The position numbers and the translations under genes are program-made. From an uncultured Draconibacterium sp. (GTDB lineage: Bacteria > Bacteroidota > Bacteroidia > Bacteroidales > Prolixibacteraceae): a DNA stretch of 64,000 nucleotides. Shown here piece after piece: positions 55,613-63,477 of the stretch; positions within the stretch are counted from its first letter, which is position 1; each line of letters starts with the position of its first letter. The stretch is taken from positions 2,359,501-2,423,500 of the forward strand of contig NZ_OY782038.1 in NCBI RefSeq assembly GCF_963677575.1. Direction: 5' to 3'. The notes under the pieces are model-generated. The model ran no database searches, was not told the origin of the DNA, and saw only the letters and a program-made list of their open reading frames with translations.

Positions 55613-56560
55613 ATGAAAACAAAGTTCAACATTACATTAATTATTCTGACACTTCTTTTCGCATCGTGCAATGATGACGATGAGATGATGATGCCTCCGA
55701 TGGCAAAAGATCCGGACACGGCAGAGAAAGTTTCGGTCGACCGGTTTAGTGCCGATGCAGGTACTCTGTTTGTTCGCGACGGTTCCAACGGTTTACCCGG
55801 AGCCAATGATCCTGTTGATTTTGACCAGGCACCATTTATTACACAAGGAATCGGGCCTGATGGCCAGGTTGTAAAGTATTACAATTTTGATGTTCAACCA
55901 CTGACCTCGGCGCCAATTTTTGCCTTGTTCAGAGAAGGTGAAAGTTCTCCGGTTTCAGGGCAGCTAAATATTATCGACGTAATTCCCGGCGACGAATATT
56001 ACAACGACTTTTGGCATGTGCATAAAGTAACGGTTCCGGCAGACTATGTGGCAAATACGGTAACCAGTGTTCAGGAAATTATGGACATGGGGTACACTAT
56101 TGATAAGACAGATATAGTTGTAAACTGTCCGGTTGTGCCGGAAGGATCGACAGCAGATTTACGTTTTAATGCCAGTGAATCAACAGATCTGACACGTGGG
56201 TGGTATAAGGGTAAAGTAGTTTTCTATTTCAACTTTGTAGAAAAAATGCTGACCGTAACACCACCGGCAACCGGACATCCTGAGGTGCCGGTGTCGGATA
56301 TCCTGGTAACTTTTAATATTAATCCCGACATGACGGGTGGCGGCCCTTCGTCGGGTTTTGTTACCGAAGACGGATCGGCACAAACACACAATGTGGTTCA
56401 AACCATTCCTACCGATGGTGATTATTCTCCGCTTTGGGATGTGGATGTGTACGACAACGCCGATTTTAATGATGTGTACGACTGGCCAAGTGCTCAAAAT
56501 GCTTCGCTATTGGCATCGGGTGTGGCGCTGGTAAATTGCCCGGTTGTATCGGTTCAATAA
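55613..56560 (+). CDS. lipoprotein with internal duplication, member of the GTGAT regulon
   Basis: 315 aa. The lipobox is LLFASC (Cys near 19), followed by an acidic Met-rich linker (NDDDEMMMPPMAKD). Two halves repeat one pattern: PGDEYYNDFWHVHKV ... VVNCPVVPEGS and DGDYSPLWDVDVYDN ... ALVNCPVVSVQ, each with a single Cys in NCPVV. I recognise no named domain. The Met run and the NCPVV Cys pair make metal binding or redox sensing possible, but that is speculation. It is 102 bp before msrBA on the same strand. Confidence 0.8.
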   Translation: MKTKFNITLIILTLLFASCNDDDEMMMPPMAKDPDTAEKVSVDRFSADAGTLFVRDGSNGLPGANDPVDFDQAPFITQGIGPDGQVVKYYNFDVQPLTSAPIFALFREGESSPVSGQLNIIDVIPGDEYYNDFWHVHKVTVPADYVANTVTSVQEIMDMGYTIDKTDIVVNCPVVPEGSTADLRFNASESTDLTRGWYKGKVVFYFNFVEKMLTVTPPATGHPEVPVSDILVTFNINPDMTGGGPSSGFVTEDGSAQTHNVVQTIPTDGDYSPLWDVDVYDNADFNDVYDWPSAQNASLLASGVALVNCPVVSVQ

Positions 56561-56607
56561 ATAAAAACAGAATGGAATAATTTCCGTGAAACAAGAAAAC
56601 ATAGAGA

Positions 56608-56660
56608 GATAGTCCAGTTTGGTTCCGGGCTGTCTTTACGAATAACCAGAGAGGAGAAAA
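56608..56660 (+). promoter_or_regulatory. hairpin and strong ribosome-binding site before msrBA
   Basis: Stem GATAGTCC (56608-56615) / GGGCTGTC (56627-56634), 8 pairs with two G-U, then GAGAGGAG 8-9 bases before the ATG. A clear Shine-Dalgarno is rare in this window, so translation of msrBA may be specially tuned. There is no GTGAT site here; msrBA is probably read through from the 55613 promoter. Confidence 0.5.
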
Positions 56661-56662
56661 AA

Positions 56663-57616
56663 ATGAAACAGCTATTTTATTTGGTCGCATTTTCCCTGAT
56701 CGCATTTAATGGATGCGCTCAAAAAAGAAGTTCACAAATGGCTAATACCATGGATTCAAAATACTACCGGCCACTAACTGCTAAAGAAAAACGGGTAATC
56801 ATACATAAAGGAACAGAGCGCGCGTTTACCGGGAAATACGATAAGTTTTACGAAGAGGGAACTTACATTTGCAAGCGTTGCGGAGCCGAATTGTACCATT
56901 CTGCCGACAAGTTTGATTCGGGTTGCGGATGGCCCAGCTTTGATGATGAGATTGAAGGAGCCGTTAAACGCACTCCCGACCCCGACGGCATGCGGACAGA
57001 GATTACATGTGTAGCTTGTGGCGCACATTTGGGCCACGTTTTTTTAAACGAAGGTTTAACCAATAAGGATACCCGGCATTGTGTGAATTCCATTTCTCTG
57101 GAGTTTATTCCCGCAGCAACCTTATCGGACGCAACCAGCGATACAGCCTATTTTGCCGGTGGTTGTTTTTGGGGAGTTGAATACTACCTGGAACAAGCTC
57201 CGGGCGTAACTTCGGTCGAATCCGGTTACATGGGTGGAAATAAAATGAATCCGTCCTACAGGGATGTTAGCAGCCATACTACCGGACATGCTGAAGTCGT
57301 TCGGGTTATTTTCGACCCATCGCAAACCAGTTACGAAGAAGTGGCCAAACTGTTTTTTGAAATTCACGACCCTACACAAGTGAACCGGCAGGGACCGGAT
57401 ATTGGAAATCAGTACCGCTCCGAAGTATTTTACCGCACAGAAATGCAAAAGAAAACAACAGAAAAGCTGATTGGAATATTGGAACAAAAAGGATTGGATG
57501 TAGCAACAAGGGTAACACCGGCAGCTACTTTCTGGAAAGCTGAAGATTACCATCAGGATTATTACGTAAGAAAAGGAGGAACACCGTATTGCCATAGACG
57601 CATGCAGCGGTTTTAG
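56663..57616 (+). CDS. msrBA: exported bifunctional methionine sulfoxide reductase, MsrB-MsrA fusion
   Basis: 317 aa. The signal peptide has lipobox-like FNGC (Cys near 18), so it acts outside the cytoplasm. The N-terminal MsrB (about 35-150) has zinc pairs CKRCGAELY and CVACGAHLGH, a GCGWPSF block and the catalytic Cys in DTRHCVNSISLEF. The C-terminal MsrA (about 158-315) has the catalytic Cys in YFAGGCFWGVEYYLEQ and GYMGG, DPTQVNRQGPDIGNQYRS. It reduces both R- and S-methionine sulfoxides in proteins. B-then-A order is less usual than A-then-B. A terminator follows. Confidence 0.93.
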   Translation: MKQLFYLVAFSLIAFNGCAQKRSSQMANTMDSKYYRPLTAKEKRVIIHKGTERAFTGKYDKFYEEGTYICKRCGAELYHSADKFDSGCGWPSFDDEIEGAVKRTPDPDGMRTEITCVACGAHLGHVFLNEGLTNKDTRHCVNSISLEFIPAATLSDATSDTAYFAGGCFWGVEYYLEQAPGVTSVESGYMGGNKMNPSYRDVSSHTTGHAEVVRVIFDPSQTSYEEVAKLFFEIHDPTQVNRQGPDIGNQYRSEVFYRTEMQKKTTEKLIGILEQKGLDVATRVTPAATFWKAEDYHQDYYVRKGGTPYCHRRMQRF

Positions 57617-57677
57617 CAAGGGATTATCGTTTTAAACGATAGTATGCTTACTTTATCAATACGCAAGAGAAATACAA

Positions 57678-57715
57678 TCAATAAATCCGCCGGTACTTGC
57701 CGGTGGACTTATTGA
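57678..57715 (+). terminator. intrinsic terminator of msrBA
   Basis: 16-bp stem TCAATAAATCCGCCGG / CCGGTGGACTTATTGA (a few G-T or mismatched pairs) with a 6-base loop, followed by CTTCTTTTTTA. Confidence 0.8.
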
Positions 57716-57828
57716 CTTCTTTTTTAAGTAGCTGATTATAAACAAGTCATTCCCGTTCCGTAAAACCAACATCAAAACAATGTCAACCCGGCTATCCAAT
57801 AAAACTTTTATAAAAGCTTGAAATTCTT

Positions 57829-57862
57829 GTGACCTTATCGTGATACTTTCTTCGGAACTTTG
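57829..57862 (+). promoter_or_regulatory. GTGAT-N6-GTGAT operator plus -7 box (site C)
   Basis: GTGAC at 57829-57833 and GTGAT at 57840-57844, then 10 bases, then GAACTTTG (57855-57862), 30 bases before the ATG at 57893. Confidence 0.8.
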
Positions 57863-57892
57863 ACATGCGTTAACATTTAAAAATCTAAAAAA

Positions 57893-59128
57893 ATGAAAGC
57901 ATTACGATTAACAATGGCAGCAGCATTAGCTGTATTACTTTTTACGCAATGTGAAAAGGACGAAATGATTGAATCCCAAACAAAAAGCGGAACTTTGCCC
58001 GATGTTGTTCCGGCAAAGATGTACACTATAACAGTTGAAAACGTTTCAGTTGCCTACGACTATTTTGAGGCAGGTGCCGAGTTTGGTGTTACCGGCGGCG
58101 ATGCAGCTCCTCCTGCACATCCCGGAGAAACGATTACAGTTCATTTTCATGCCGGACCAAACCACAAATTATCTTTTGCCTCGATGTACGGCGCATCAAA
58201 CGACTGGTTTTATGCACCCGAAGATGATGGAATAGAGCTCTTTCCCGGTGGATCGGCACTGGAAGGTGATATTACCAGCATGATCTATCTGTGGGATGCA
58301 GGAACAGAGGTAGACGGATCGACAACCGATGAAGAGGAAAGTAACCCAATTGGTATGGTTTCAACCACTGAAGAGAATATTCAGGTACTGCTTGACTATG
58401 AAGGTGAAAGCATGTTTACACTAACGATCAATGTACTTCCCGGATCGGCAACACCACTTTCTCCGGTTGCATGGGTTGTTCATTCAATGGATCAGTTTCC
58501 GATTTTTATGGAAGGCGAACTGGACTACGGAATGGGATTGGAAGCTTTAGCTGAAACCGGAAATGCAGGACCGCTGGGTGACTACCTTAGCATGCACAGT
58601 GGTTATGTATCGCCTGTAGCTCCGGTACTTTGGGCCGTGCACGACAAAGATGACATGCCTATTTTCACCAATAATACACCCGACCGTGGTGAAGGTTTGG
58701 AATTGTTGGCAGAAACCGGAAATCCGGGCGATTTGGCTGCCAGCCTGATTGGCATGGGGTATCACGCAGGTGCTTATGCTATTCCTGATGGAAAAAACAG
58801 TGCAGGTCCGCTTTTCCCGGGCGATAAATACACTTTTAACATTAATGCCCAACCCGGACAATATTTAAGTATTGCCAGTATGTTAGGTAATTCAAATGAT
58901 ATTTTCTTTGCCTTTGGCGACAGTGGAATTAAACTGAACTTTGGAAGTGCAGGTCAGAACATTACCGATGAAGTAATGTTGTGGGATGCCGGAACGGAGG
59001 TGAACGAATATCCTGGAACAAAATCGATGGATGAAGATGAAGGCGGCGTAGTTCGCTTACTGGATGACGGCTTTACTTATCCCGACGTGGATAAAATTAT
59101 TAAGGTAACAATCAGAAAAAGTAAGTAG
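57893..59128 (+). CDS. lipoprotein with two Spondin_N-type domains, member of the GTGAT regulon
   Basis: 411 aa. Lipobox-like LLFTQC (Cys near 22). The Spondin_N signature text appears twice: YTITVENVS, then HKLSFASMYGASNDWFYAPEDDGIELF with LWDAGTEVDG; and GLELLAETGNPGDLAASLIG, LFPGDKYTFNINAQPGQYLS, IASMLGNSNDIFFAFGDSGIKL with LWDAGTEVNEYPG. A third VHSMDQFPIFMEGE / VHDKDDMPIFTNNT pair in the middle shows further duplication. Spondin_N proteins are usually secreted adhesion-like proteins; the bacterial role is not known. Own GTGAT promoter and own terminator. Confidence 0.85.
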   Translation: MKALRLTMAAALAVLLFTQCEKDEMIESQTKSGTLPDVVPAKMYTITVENVSVAYDYFEAGAEFGVTGGDAAPPAHPGETITVHFHAGPNHKLSFASMYGASNDWFYAPEDDGIELFPGGSALEGDITSMIYLWDAGTEVDGSTTDEEESNPIGMVSTTEENIQVLLDYEGESMFTLTINVLPGSATPLSPVAWVVHSMDQFPIFMEGELDYGMGLEALAETGNAGPLGDYLSMHSGYVSPVAPVLWAVHDKDDMPIFTNNTPDRGEGLELLAETGNPGDLAASLIGMGYHAGAYAIPDGKNSAGPLFPGDKYTFNINAQPGQYLSIASMLGNSNDIFFAFGDSGIKLNFGSAGQNITDEVMLWDAGTEVNEYPGTKSMDEDEGGVVRLLDDGFTYPDVDKIIKVTIRKSK

Positions 59129-59163
59129 AAACAAATAAGCAAGGGGAAATTAAAGGAAGAGAG

Positions 59164-59189
59164 AATCCGCCGGTGAGCACTGGTGGATT
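59164..59189 (+). terminator. intrinsic terminator of the spondin gene
   Basis: Stem AATCCGCCGGT / ACTGGTGGATT (two G-T pairs) and a run of seven T. The sequence TCCGCCGGT...GGTGGA is shared with the msrBA terminator. Confidence 0.85.
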
Positions 59190-59211
59190 TTTTTATTTCT
59201 TTTTTAGGCGA

Positions 59212-59810
59212 TTCGAACCAAAGCAGCCATTTCAGGCTCGGGAAATCCCACATCAAAAAGAATTACGAATGATGATTAACGATTTCAGATTGCAAAAGGC
59301 CTGGGAGAACCGGGGCGGTGAGCTCTGAGACTTTGAGAAAGGGAGATGCTTAATTTGAAAAACTGTTTAACTGTTCTATTGTTCCCTATGTGCCTATGTA
59401 GTTCAAAAAAATTTGTGCCTTCGGATCTTTGTGCTTAACTCTTCTTTTCAGCGATAATCAGCTAAATCGGTGTTATCTGCGTTCAAACTTTTATTGCTTT
59501 TTCAATTGGTTCGTGCCAAAGCATGCCATTCCCCGATCCGGAAATCCCACATCAAAAAGAATTACGAATGAAGATTAACGATTTTAGATTTCAGAAGGCC
59601 TGGGAGAACCGGGGTGGTGAGCTCTGAGACTTTGAGAAAGGGAGATGCTTAAATTGAAAAATTGTTAAACGGTCAAATTGTTCTATTGTTCCCTATGCCT
59701 ATGTGGTTCAAAAAAATTTGTGCTTTCGCATCTTTGTGTTTTAACTCTTCTTTTCAGCGATAATCAGCTAAATCAGTGTTATCTGCGTTCAAAACTTTTA
59801 TTGCTTTTTC
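59212..59810. repeat. tandem duplication of a ~299-bp intergenic segment
   Basis: Copy 1 at about 59212-59503, copy 2 at about 59510-59810, closely similar (for example GGAAATCCCACATCAAAAAG at 59241 and 59540; GAGCTCTGAGACTTTGAGAA in both). Copy 2 runs into the last codons of the helicase gene (TTATTGCTTTTTC at 59798-59810 includes its stop). No gene in 59190-59797. Confidence 0.85.
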
Positions 59811-61051
59811 TTTTTCTGATACGACTGGCGGTGTTTGTGCTGGCTGTTCCCTTTTTTATACTTATGAAATTTCCCGTGTTTGTTCTTTTTCTTTTTTGAA
59901 GGTGTTCTCCATTCCGGGCCTTCACCAAACTGCTCGGGAAGAGGAATTTTAAACACCTCACGTTCGATCAACTCCTCAATGCGATGAAATTTGTACATGT
60001 CGTCTTCGTTCACCAACGTAAGGGCAACACCTGTTGAATCGGCACGCGCAGTACGCCCAACGCGGTGTACATAATCTTCGGCATCGCCCGGCACATCGTA
60101 ATTGATTACCAGGTTAATGTCTTTTATATCGATACCGCGGCTCATTACATCGGTAGCCACTAAAATCCGAATACGTCGTGAGCGAAATCCGTTCAGCACA
60201 TTTTCGCGTTCGCGCTGTTCCAGATCCGACGAAATAGCTTCGGCATCAAACCCATTCTTTTTTAGCCTTTTGGCCAATTCATTAGTTACCCGTTTGGTAG
60301 AACAGAAAATTATTACGCTGCGATAATCCGGATTCTCTGAAATAAGGTGCGCTACCAGGTCGCCTTTTTGTTTGTCGTAAGTAAGGTAAGCGGCCTGCAA
60401 CACGCCTTCTGCCGGTTTCGACAGCGAAATATTTATCTCCTTTGGTTTATTCAAAATCTCCGATGCCAGTTTCCGAATTTTAGGTGCCATTGTTGCACTG
60501 AACATCAGTGTCTGGCGCTCTTTTGGCAGGTACGAAATAATCTTCGTAATATCTTCGTAAAAGCCAATATCCAACATTCGGTCGGCCTCATCAAGAATCA
60601 GAAATTCGATCTTATCAAATTTTACATATCCCAGGTTGAGGTGCGAAATCAGTTTCCCGGGAGTTGCTATTATAATGTCGGCACCTTTGGTCAATGCCCT
60701 TTTTTGTTGCCCCCATTCGTCGCCATCGCCACCGCCGTATAGCGCAATGGAATGAATTCCCATAGTGTAACCGATTCCTTGCACCTGCTGATCGATTTGC
60801 ATTGCCAGCTCGCGCGTTGGCACAATAATCAGGGTAGAGGTTTCGCCGCCGGGTAAATCGGCAATTAAATCAAGGATGGGGAGTAAAAAAGCTGCGGTTT
60901 TTCCTGTTCCTGTTTGAGCACAGGCAATCAGGTCGTTTCCATCTAAAATGGTGGGAATTGCCTGCTCCTGAATCGGAGTAGCATTTTTAAATCCCATGTA
61001 TTCTATGGCATCCAATAAATCGTAATTAATGCCAAGTTCTTCAAACGTCAT
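59798..61051 (-). CDS. DEAD-box ATP-dependent RNA helicase (RhlE type)
   Basis: 417 aa. Motif Q in FKNATPIQEQAIP, motif I AQTGTGKTAAF, Ia PTRELAMQ, II DEAD, III SAT, and the second core with IIFCSTKRVTNELAKRL, ATDVMSRGIDIKDI and HRVGRTARADSTG. The C-terminus is a basic tail (SKKKKNKHGKFHKYKKGN ... YQKKKKQ) like RhlE proteins. It unwinds RNA in ribosome assembly or decay. Its final codons lie in the end of the tandem repeat. Confidence 0.93.
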   Translation of the reverse strand: MTFEELGINYDLLDAIEYMGFKNATPIQEQAIPTILDGNDLIACAQTGTGKTAAFLLPILDLIADLPGGETSTLIIVPTRELAMQIDQQVQGIGYTMGIHSIALYGGGDGDEWGQQKRALTKGADIIIATPGKLISHLNLGYVKFDKIEFLILDEADRMLDIGFYEDITKIISYLPKERQTLMFSATMAPKIRKLASEILNKPKEINISLSKPAEGVLQAAYLTYDKQKGDLVAHLISENPDYRSVIIFCSTKRVTNELAKRLKKNGFDAEAISSDLEQRERENVLNGFRSRRIRILVATDVMSRGIDIKDINLVINYDVPGDAEDYVHRVGRTARADSTGVALTLVNEDDMYKFHRIEELIEREVFKIPLPEQFGEGPEWRTPSKKKKNKHGKFHKYKKGNSQHKHRQSYQKKKKQ

Positions 61052-61116
61052 TCAATACTTTTAATATGTGCTTACAAATGTAGTTAAAATAAACGGCACA
61101 GCAGGATTACACAACT

Positions 61117-61977
61117 TTATGTATGAACCAAACTGTCAACAATTAAGAAGATCATCATAAACAGGTAAAGGAAGTTGAGTTTGTAGAATGATGGGCGCAC
61201 TTTAAATTCGTCCTGAAGAAATACCGCCATGGTTAGCGACGAAAGCAGGTAAAAAATGTAAAACATCAGCAAAAACATGATGAGTTTGTTGCCGATAACA
61301 AAAAAGATAACCAGGAATGCCGAAGCCACTGTTGTAAGTACCCAGGTGTAGGTTACCCGTTTTATTTGCACATCGGAAAACAGCTGATTAAGGCTTGGCA
61401 TTTTTGCCAGTTTGTATTGCTCGCCGAACATCAATAACAGCAACCAGAAATGCGGTATTTGCCCGATAAAAAAGAAGGCTGCTACCATTAATATAACTTC
61501 TGATGTGAGACTTCCGCCAGCTCCTGCCCAACCAATCATTGGGGGAATTGCACCAACCATAGAGCCCGGAATAACAGCAAAAGCCGATACCTTTTTTAGC
61601 GGTGTGTAAACGCCGTTGTAGAAGAAAAGTGTTAGCCAGCTTAAAACCAAAGCCATTGGCGGATTGCTTATAATTAGAATACCCGAACCAACAACAGCAA
61701 AACAAATAGCAACCAATAAAGCATTATTCGGACTGATTCTACCCGACGGCAGCGGGCGGTCTTTTGTACGAGGCATTTGTGCATCCACATCGCGCTCCTG
61801 CCAGTGGTTGAGAACACTTGAACTGCAAGCCATAAAAAATACACCCAGCAACAACCACCAGCCTTGTGCATCAACATTGTGCGTAAAAAGCACATAACCG
61901 GTTAGTGCCGACAAAGCAATTGGCAGCGAAATTCGCACTTTGCCCAATTCGTATATTATTTTTAGCTGCTGTTTCAT
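61117..61977 (-). CDS. ctaB: protohaem IX farnesyltransferase (haem O synthase)
   Basis: 286 aa from the ATG at 61977. UbiA-type prenyltransferase with about eight helices and the Asp-rich motif NHWQERDVDAQMPRTKDRPLPSG, plus FFYNGVYTPLKKVSAFAVIPG. It makes haem O from haem B for the oxidase. It lies 246 bp downstream of the oxidase subunit II gene on the same strand, with a palindromic repeat between. Confidence 0.93.
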   Translation of the reverse strand: MKQQLKIIYELGKVRISLPIALSALTGYVLFTHNVDAQGWWLLLGVFFMACSSSVLNHWQERDVDAQMPRTKDRPLPSGRISPNNALLVAICFAVVGSGILIISNPPMALVLSWLTLFFYNGVYTPLKKVSAFAVIPGSMVGAIPPMIGWAGAGGSLTSEVILMVAAFFFIGQIPHFWLLLLMFGEQYKLAKMPSLNQLFSDVQIKRVTYTWVLTTVASAFLVIFFVIGNKLIMFLLMFYIFYLLSSLTMAVFLQDEFKVRPSFYKLNFLYLFMMIFLIVDSLVHT

Positions 61978-62108
61978 TGTTATTTGAACCACATAAACTC
62001 AAAGATTTTTGAACCACATTAGGCACATAGAACACTTTAGAGTTTTGCCTATCGTTTTTTGTCTATTGCCTACTAATTCTGAAATCTTAAATCGTTAATC
62101 ATTATTCG

Positions 62109-62163
62109 ACATTCATCCTTCGACTCCCGATGCTCTGATCGGGACAAGTACGCTCAGGATGAC
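62109..62163. repeat. palindromic repeat between ctaB and coxB
   Basis: TCATCCTTCGAC ... CTCAGGATGAC ends with an inner perfect stem TCCCGAT-GCTCTG-ATCGGGA at 62127-62146. After it (62166-62223), TTTTGCCTTTTGCC low-complexity text runs to the coxB stop. Confidence 0.55.
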
Positions 62164-62223
62164 TCTTTGACTACTGCCTTCTTTTTTCTTTTTACCTTTC
62201 TACTTTTGCCTTTTGCCTTGTTG

Positions 62224-63174
62224 CTACTTCACCGTTTTCAGGTATTCAATAATATTGTCGATATCCTCATCCGAAAGTTGCCCTTCGTACGAAAGCATCA
62301 AGCCTTTATTAAAGCCATCAACAATATCTGCGTTCGGATCGTAAATCGATCTCCTGATGTATTCTTCGTCAACCGTAACCTGTCGTTTTTCGCGCCCAGT
62401 TTCCACCGTTTGTTCTTCACCCCAAATGCCTTTAAAACTTGGGCCAACCAGTCGTGTACCGTCTAATGTATGGCAGGCAAAACAGCCAATATTTTGCATT
62501 ATGCGTTTACCCGTTGCAGCCGGAGAATCAATCTCGGCTGCCGAGGCTGCAACATTTGTTGTATCGGCTATCCACGTTTGAAAAGCAGAATCCTCCATCA
62601 CCTCCACATAAGTGTACATGTACGAGTGCTGCAACCCGCAATATTCGGCACAAAACAGTTCGTAAGTTCCCACTTTTTGCGGCTCAAACCACATGAAATT
62701 ATCCTTCATTCCGGGCACCATATCCTGCTTTACACGAAATGCCGGAATGTATAGACTGTGCAACACATCCATGGCTACCAGGTTTAATTTAATCGCCTGG
62801 TCTTTTGGCAGGAAAAGCGTGTCGGTACGAAGCCCATTTTCGTATTCGAAACTAAAGTTCCACATACGTCCGTAAGCAGTAATTTCCATGGCATCTTTTG
62901 GTGCGCGTTGCATGGGTTTCCAGCCTGCCCAACCGTAGTAAAACATCAGCATGGTAATAAGAAAAGGAATAACTGTCCAAATGATCTCCAGTTTGGTACT
63001 TCCTTCAATCTGGGTTGCTTTCGGATTCTTTTTCTTATTGTACTTAAAAATGAAGACAAGCATTACCACCGTTAGCCCGATAAGGAACAAAAACGATATG
63101 CCCATTATGACAAGAAATGCAGTGTCGACACCCTGAACAAAATTTGAGGCTTTGGTTATTTCTGAGCTATACAT
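62224..63174 (-). CDS. coxB: cytochrome c oxidase subunit II fused to cytochrome c (caa3 type)
   Basis: 316 aa. Two N-terminal membrane helices (VIMGISFLFLIGLTVVMLVFIF and WTVIPFLITMLMFYYGWAGW) are followed by the CuA domain, with the first His in DVLHSLYIPAF and the full ligand set CAEYCGLQHSYM. A C-terminal cytochrome c domain (about 220-315) has IGCFACHTLDG as haem motif (CxxCH) and a Met in KGLMLSYEGQLSD. Electrons go from cytochrome c to the haem a3-CuB site of subunit I, which is not in the window. 2 bp after the subunit IV gene. Confidence 0.95.
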   Translation of the reverse strand: MYSSEITKASNFVQGVDTAFLVIMGISFLFLIGLTVVMLVFIFKYNKKKNPKATQIEGSTKLEIIWTVIPFLITMLMFYYGWAGWKPMQRAPKDAMEITAYGRMWNFSFEYENGLRTDTLFLPKDQAIKLNLVAMDVLHSLYIPAFRVKQDMVPGMKDNFMWFEPQKVGTYELFCAEYCGLQHSYMYTYVEVMEDSAFQTWIADTTNVAASAAEIDSPAATGKRIMQNIGCFACHTLDGTRLVGPSFKGIWGEEQTVETGREKRQVTVDEEYIRRSIYDPNADIVDGFNKGLMLSYEGQLSDEDIDNIIEYLKTVK

Positions 63175-63176
63175 AG

Positions 63177-63467
63177 TTATACTCTATAGAGGTAATCTAA
63201 AAAGGTTATCACAATTACAACCACAAAAATGGCAAACACAAAGGCCACCATAAGTTTTATGTATGGTTTGTCGTATTTAAGGTGCATAAAATAAGTGAGC
63301 ACCAAAATCGATTTCAATACCGCAAATATTAATGCTGCGGCAACGGTAAATTCGCCCAGTTCTATTGATGTTATCCCAATCGAGGCAAATGTTAATACCA
63401 GCAGCGCCACCAAAACGATGGCGTATAATCGGTACGGAACGATATGATGATGTTTATCTTCAGACAT
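63177..63467 (-). CDS. cytochrome c oxidase subunit IV family protein
   Basis: 96 aa with three membrane helices (YAIVLVALLVLTFASIGITS, FTVAAALIFAVLKSILVLTYF and LMVAFVFAIFVVVIVITFLDYLY). The KSILVLTYFMHLKYD segment is typical of bacterial oxidase subunit IV (COX4 prokaryotic type). Its place between subunits III and II supports the call. Confidence 0.88.
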   Translation of the reverse strand: MSEDKHHHIVPYRLYAIVLVALLVLTFASIGITSIELGEFTVAAALIFAVLKSILVLTYFMHLKYDKPYIKLMVAFVFAIFVVVIVITFLDYLYRV

Positions 63468-63477
63468 AGTTTTAGTT

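Noticed and set aside
59678..59899. 73-codon + strand frame at the end of the tandem repeat
   Set aside because: It lies across the repeat and the antisense of the helicase tail; no support.
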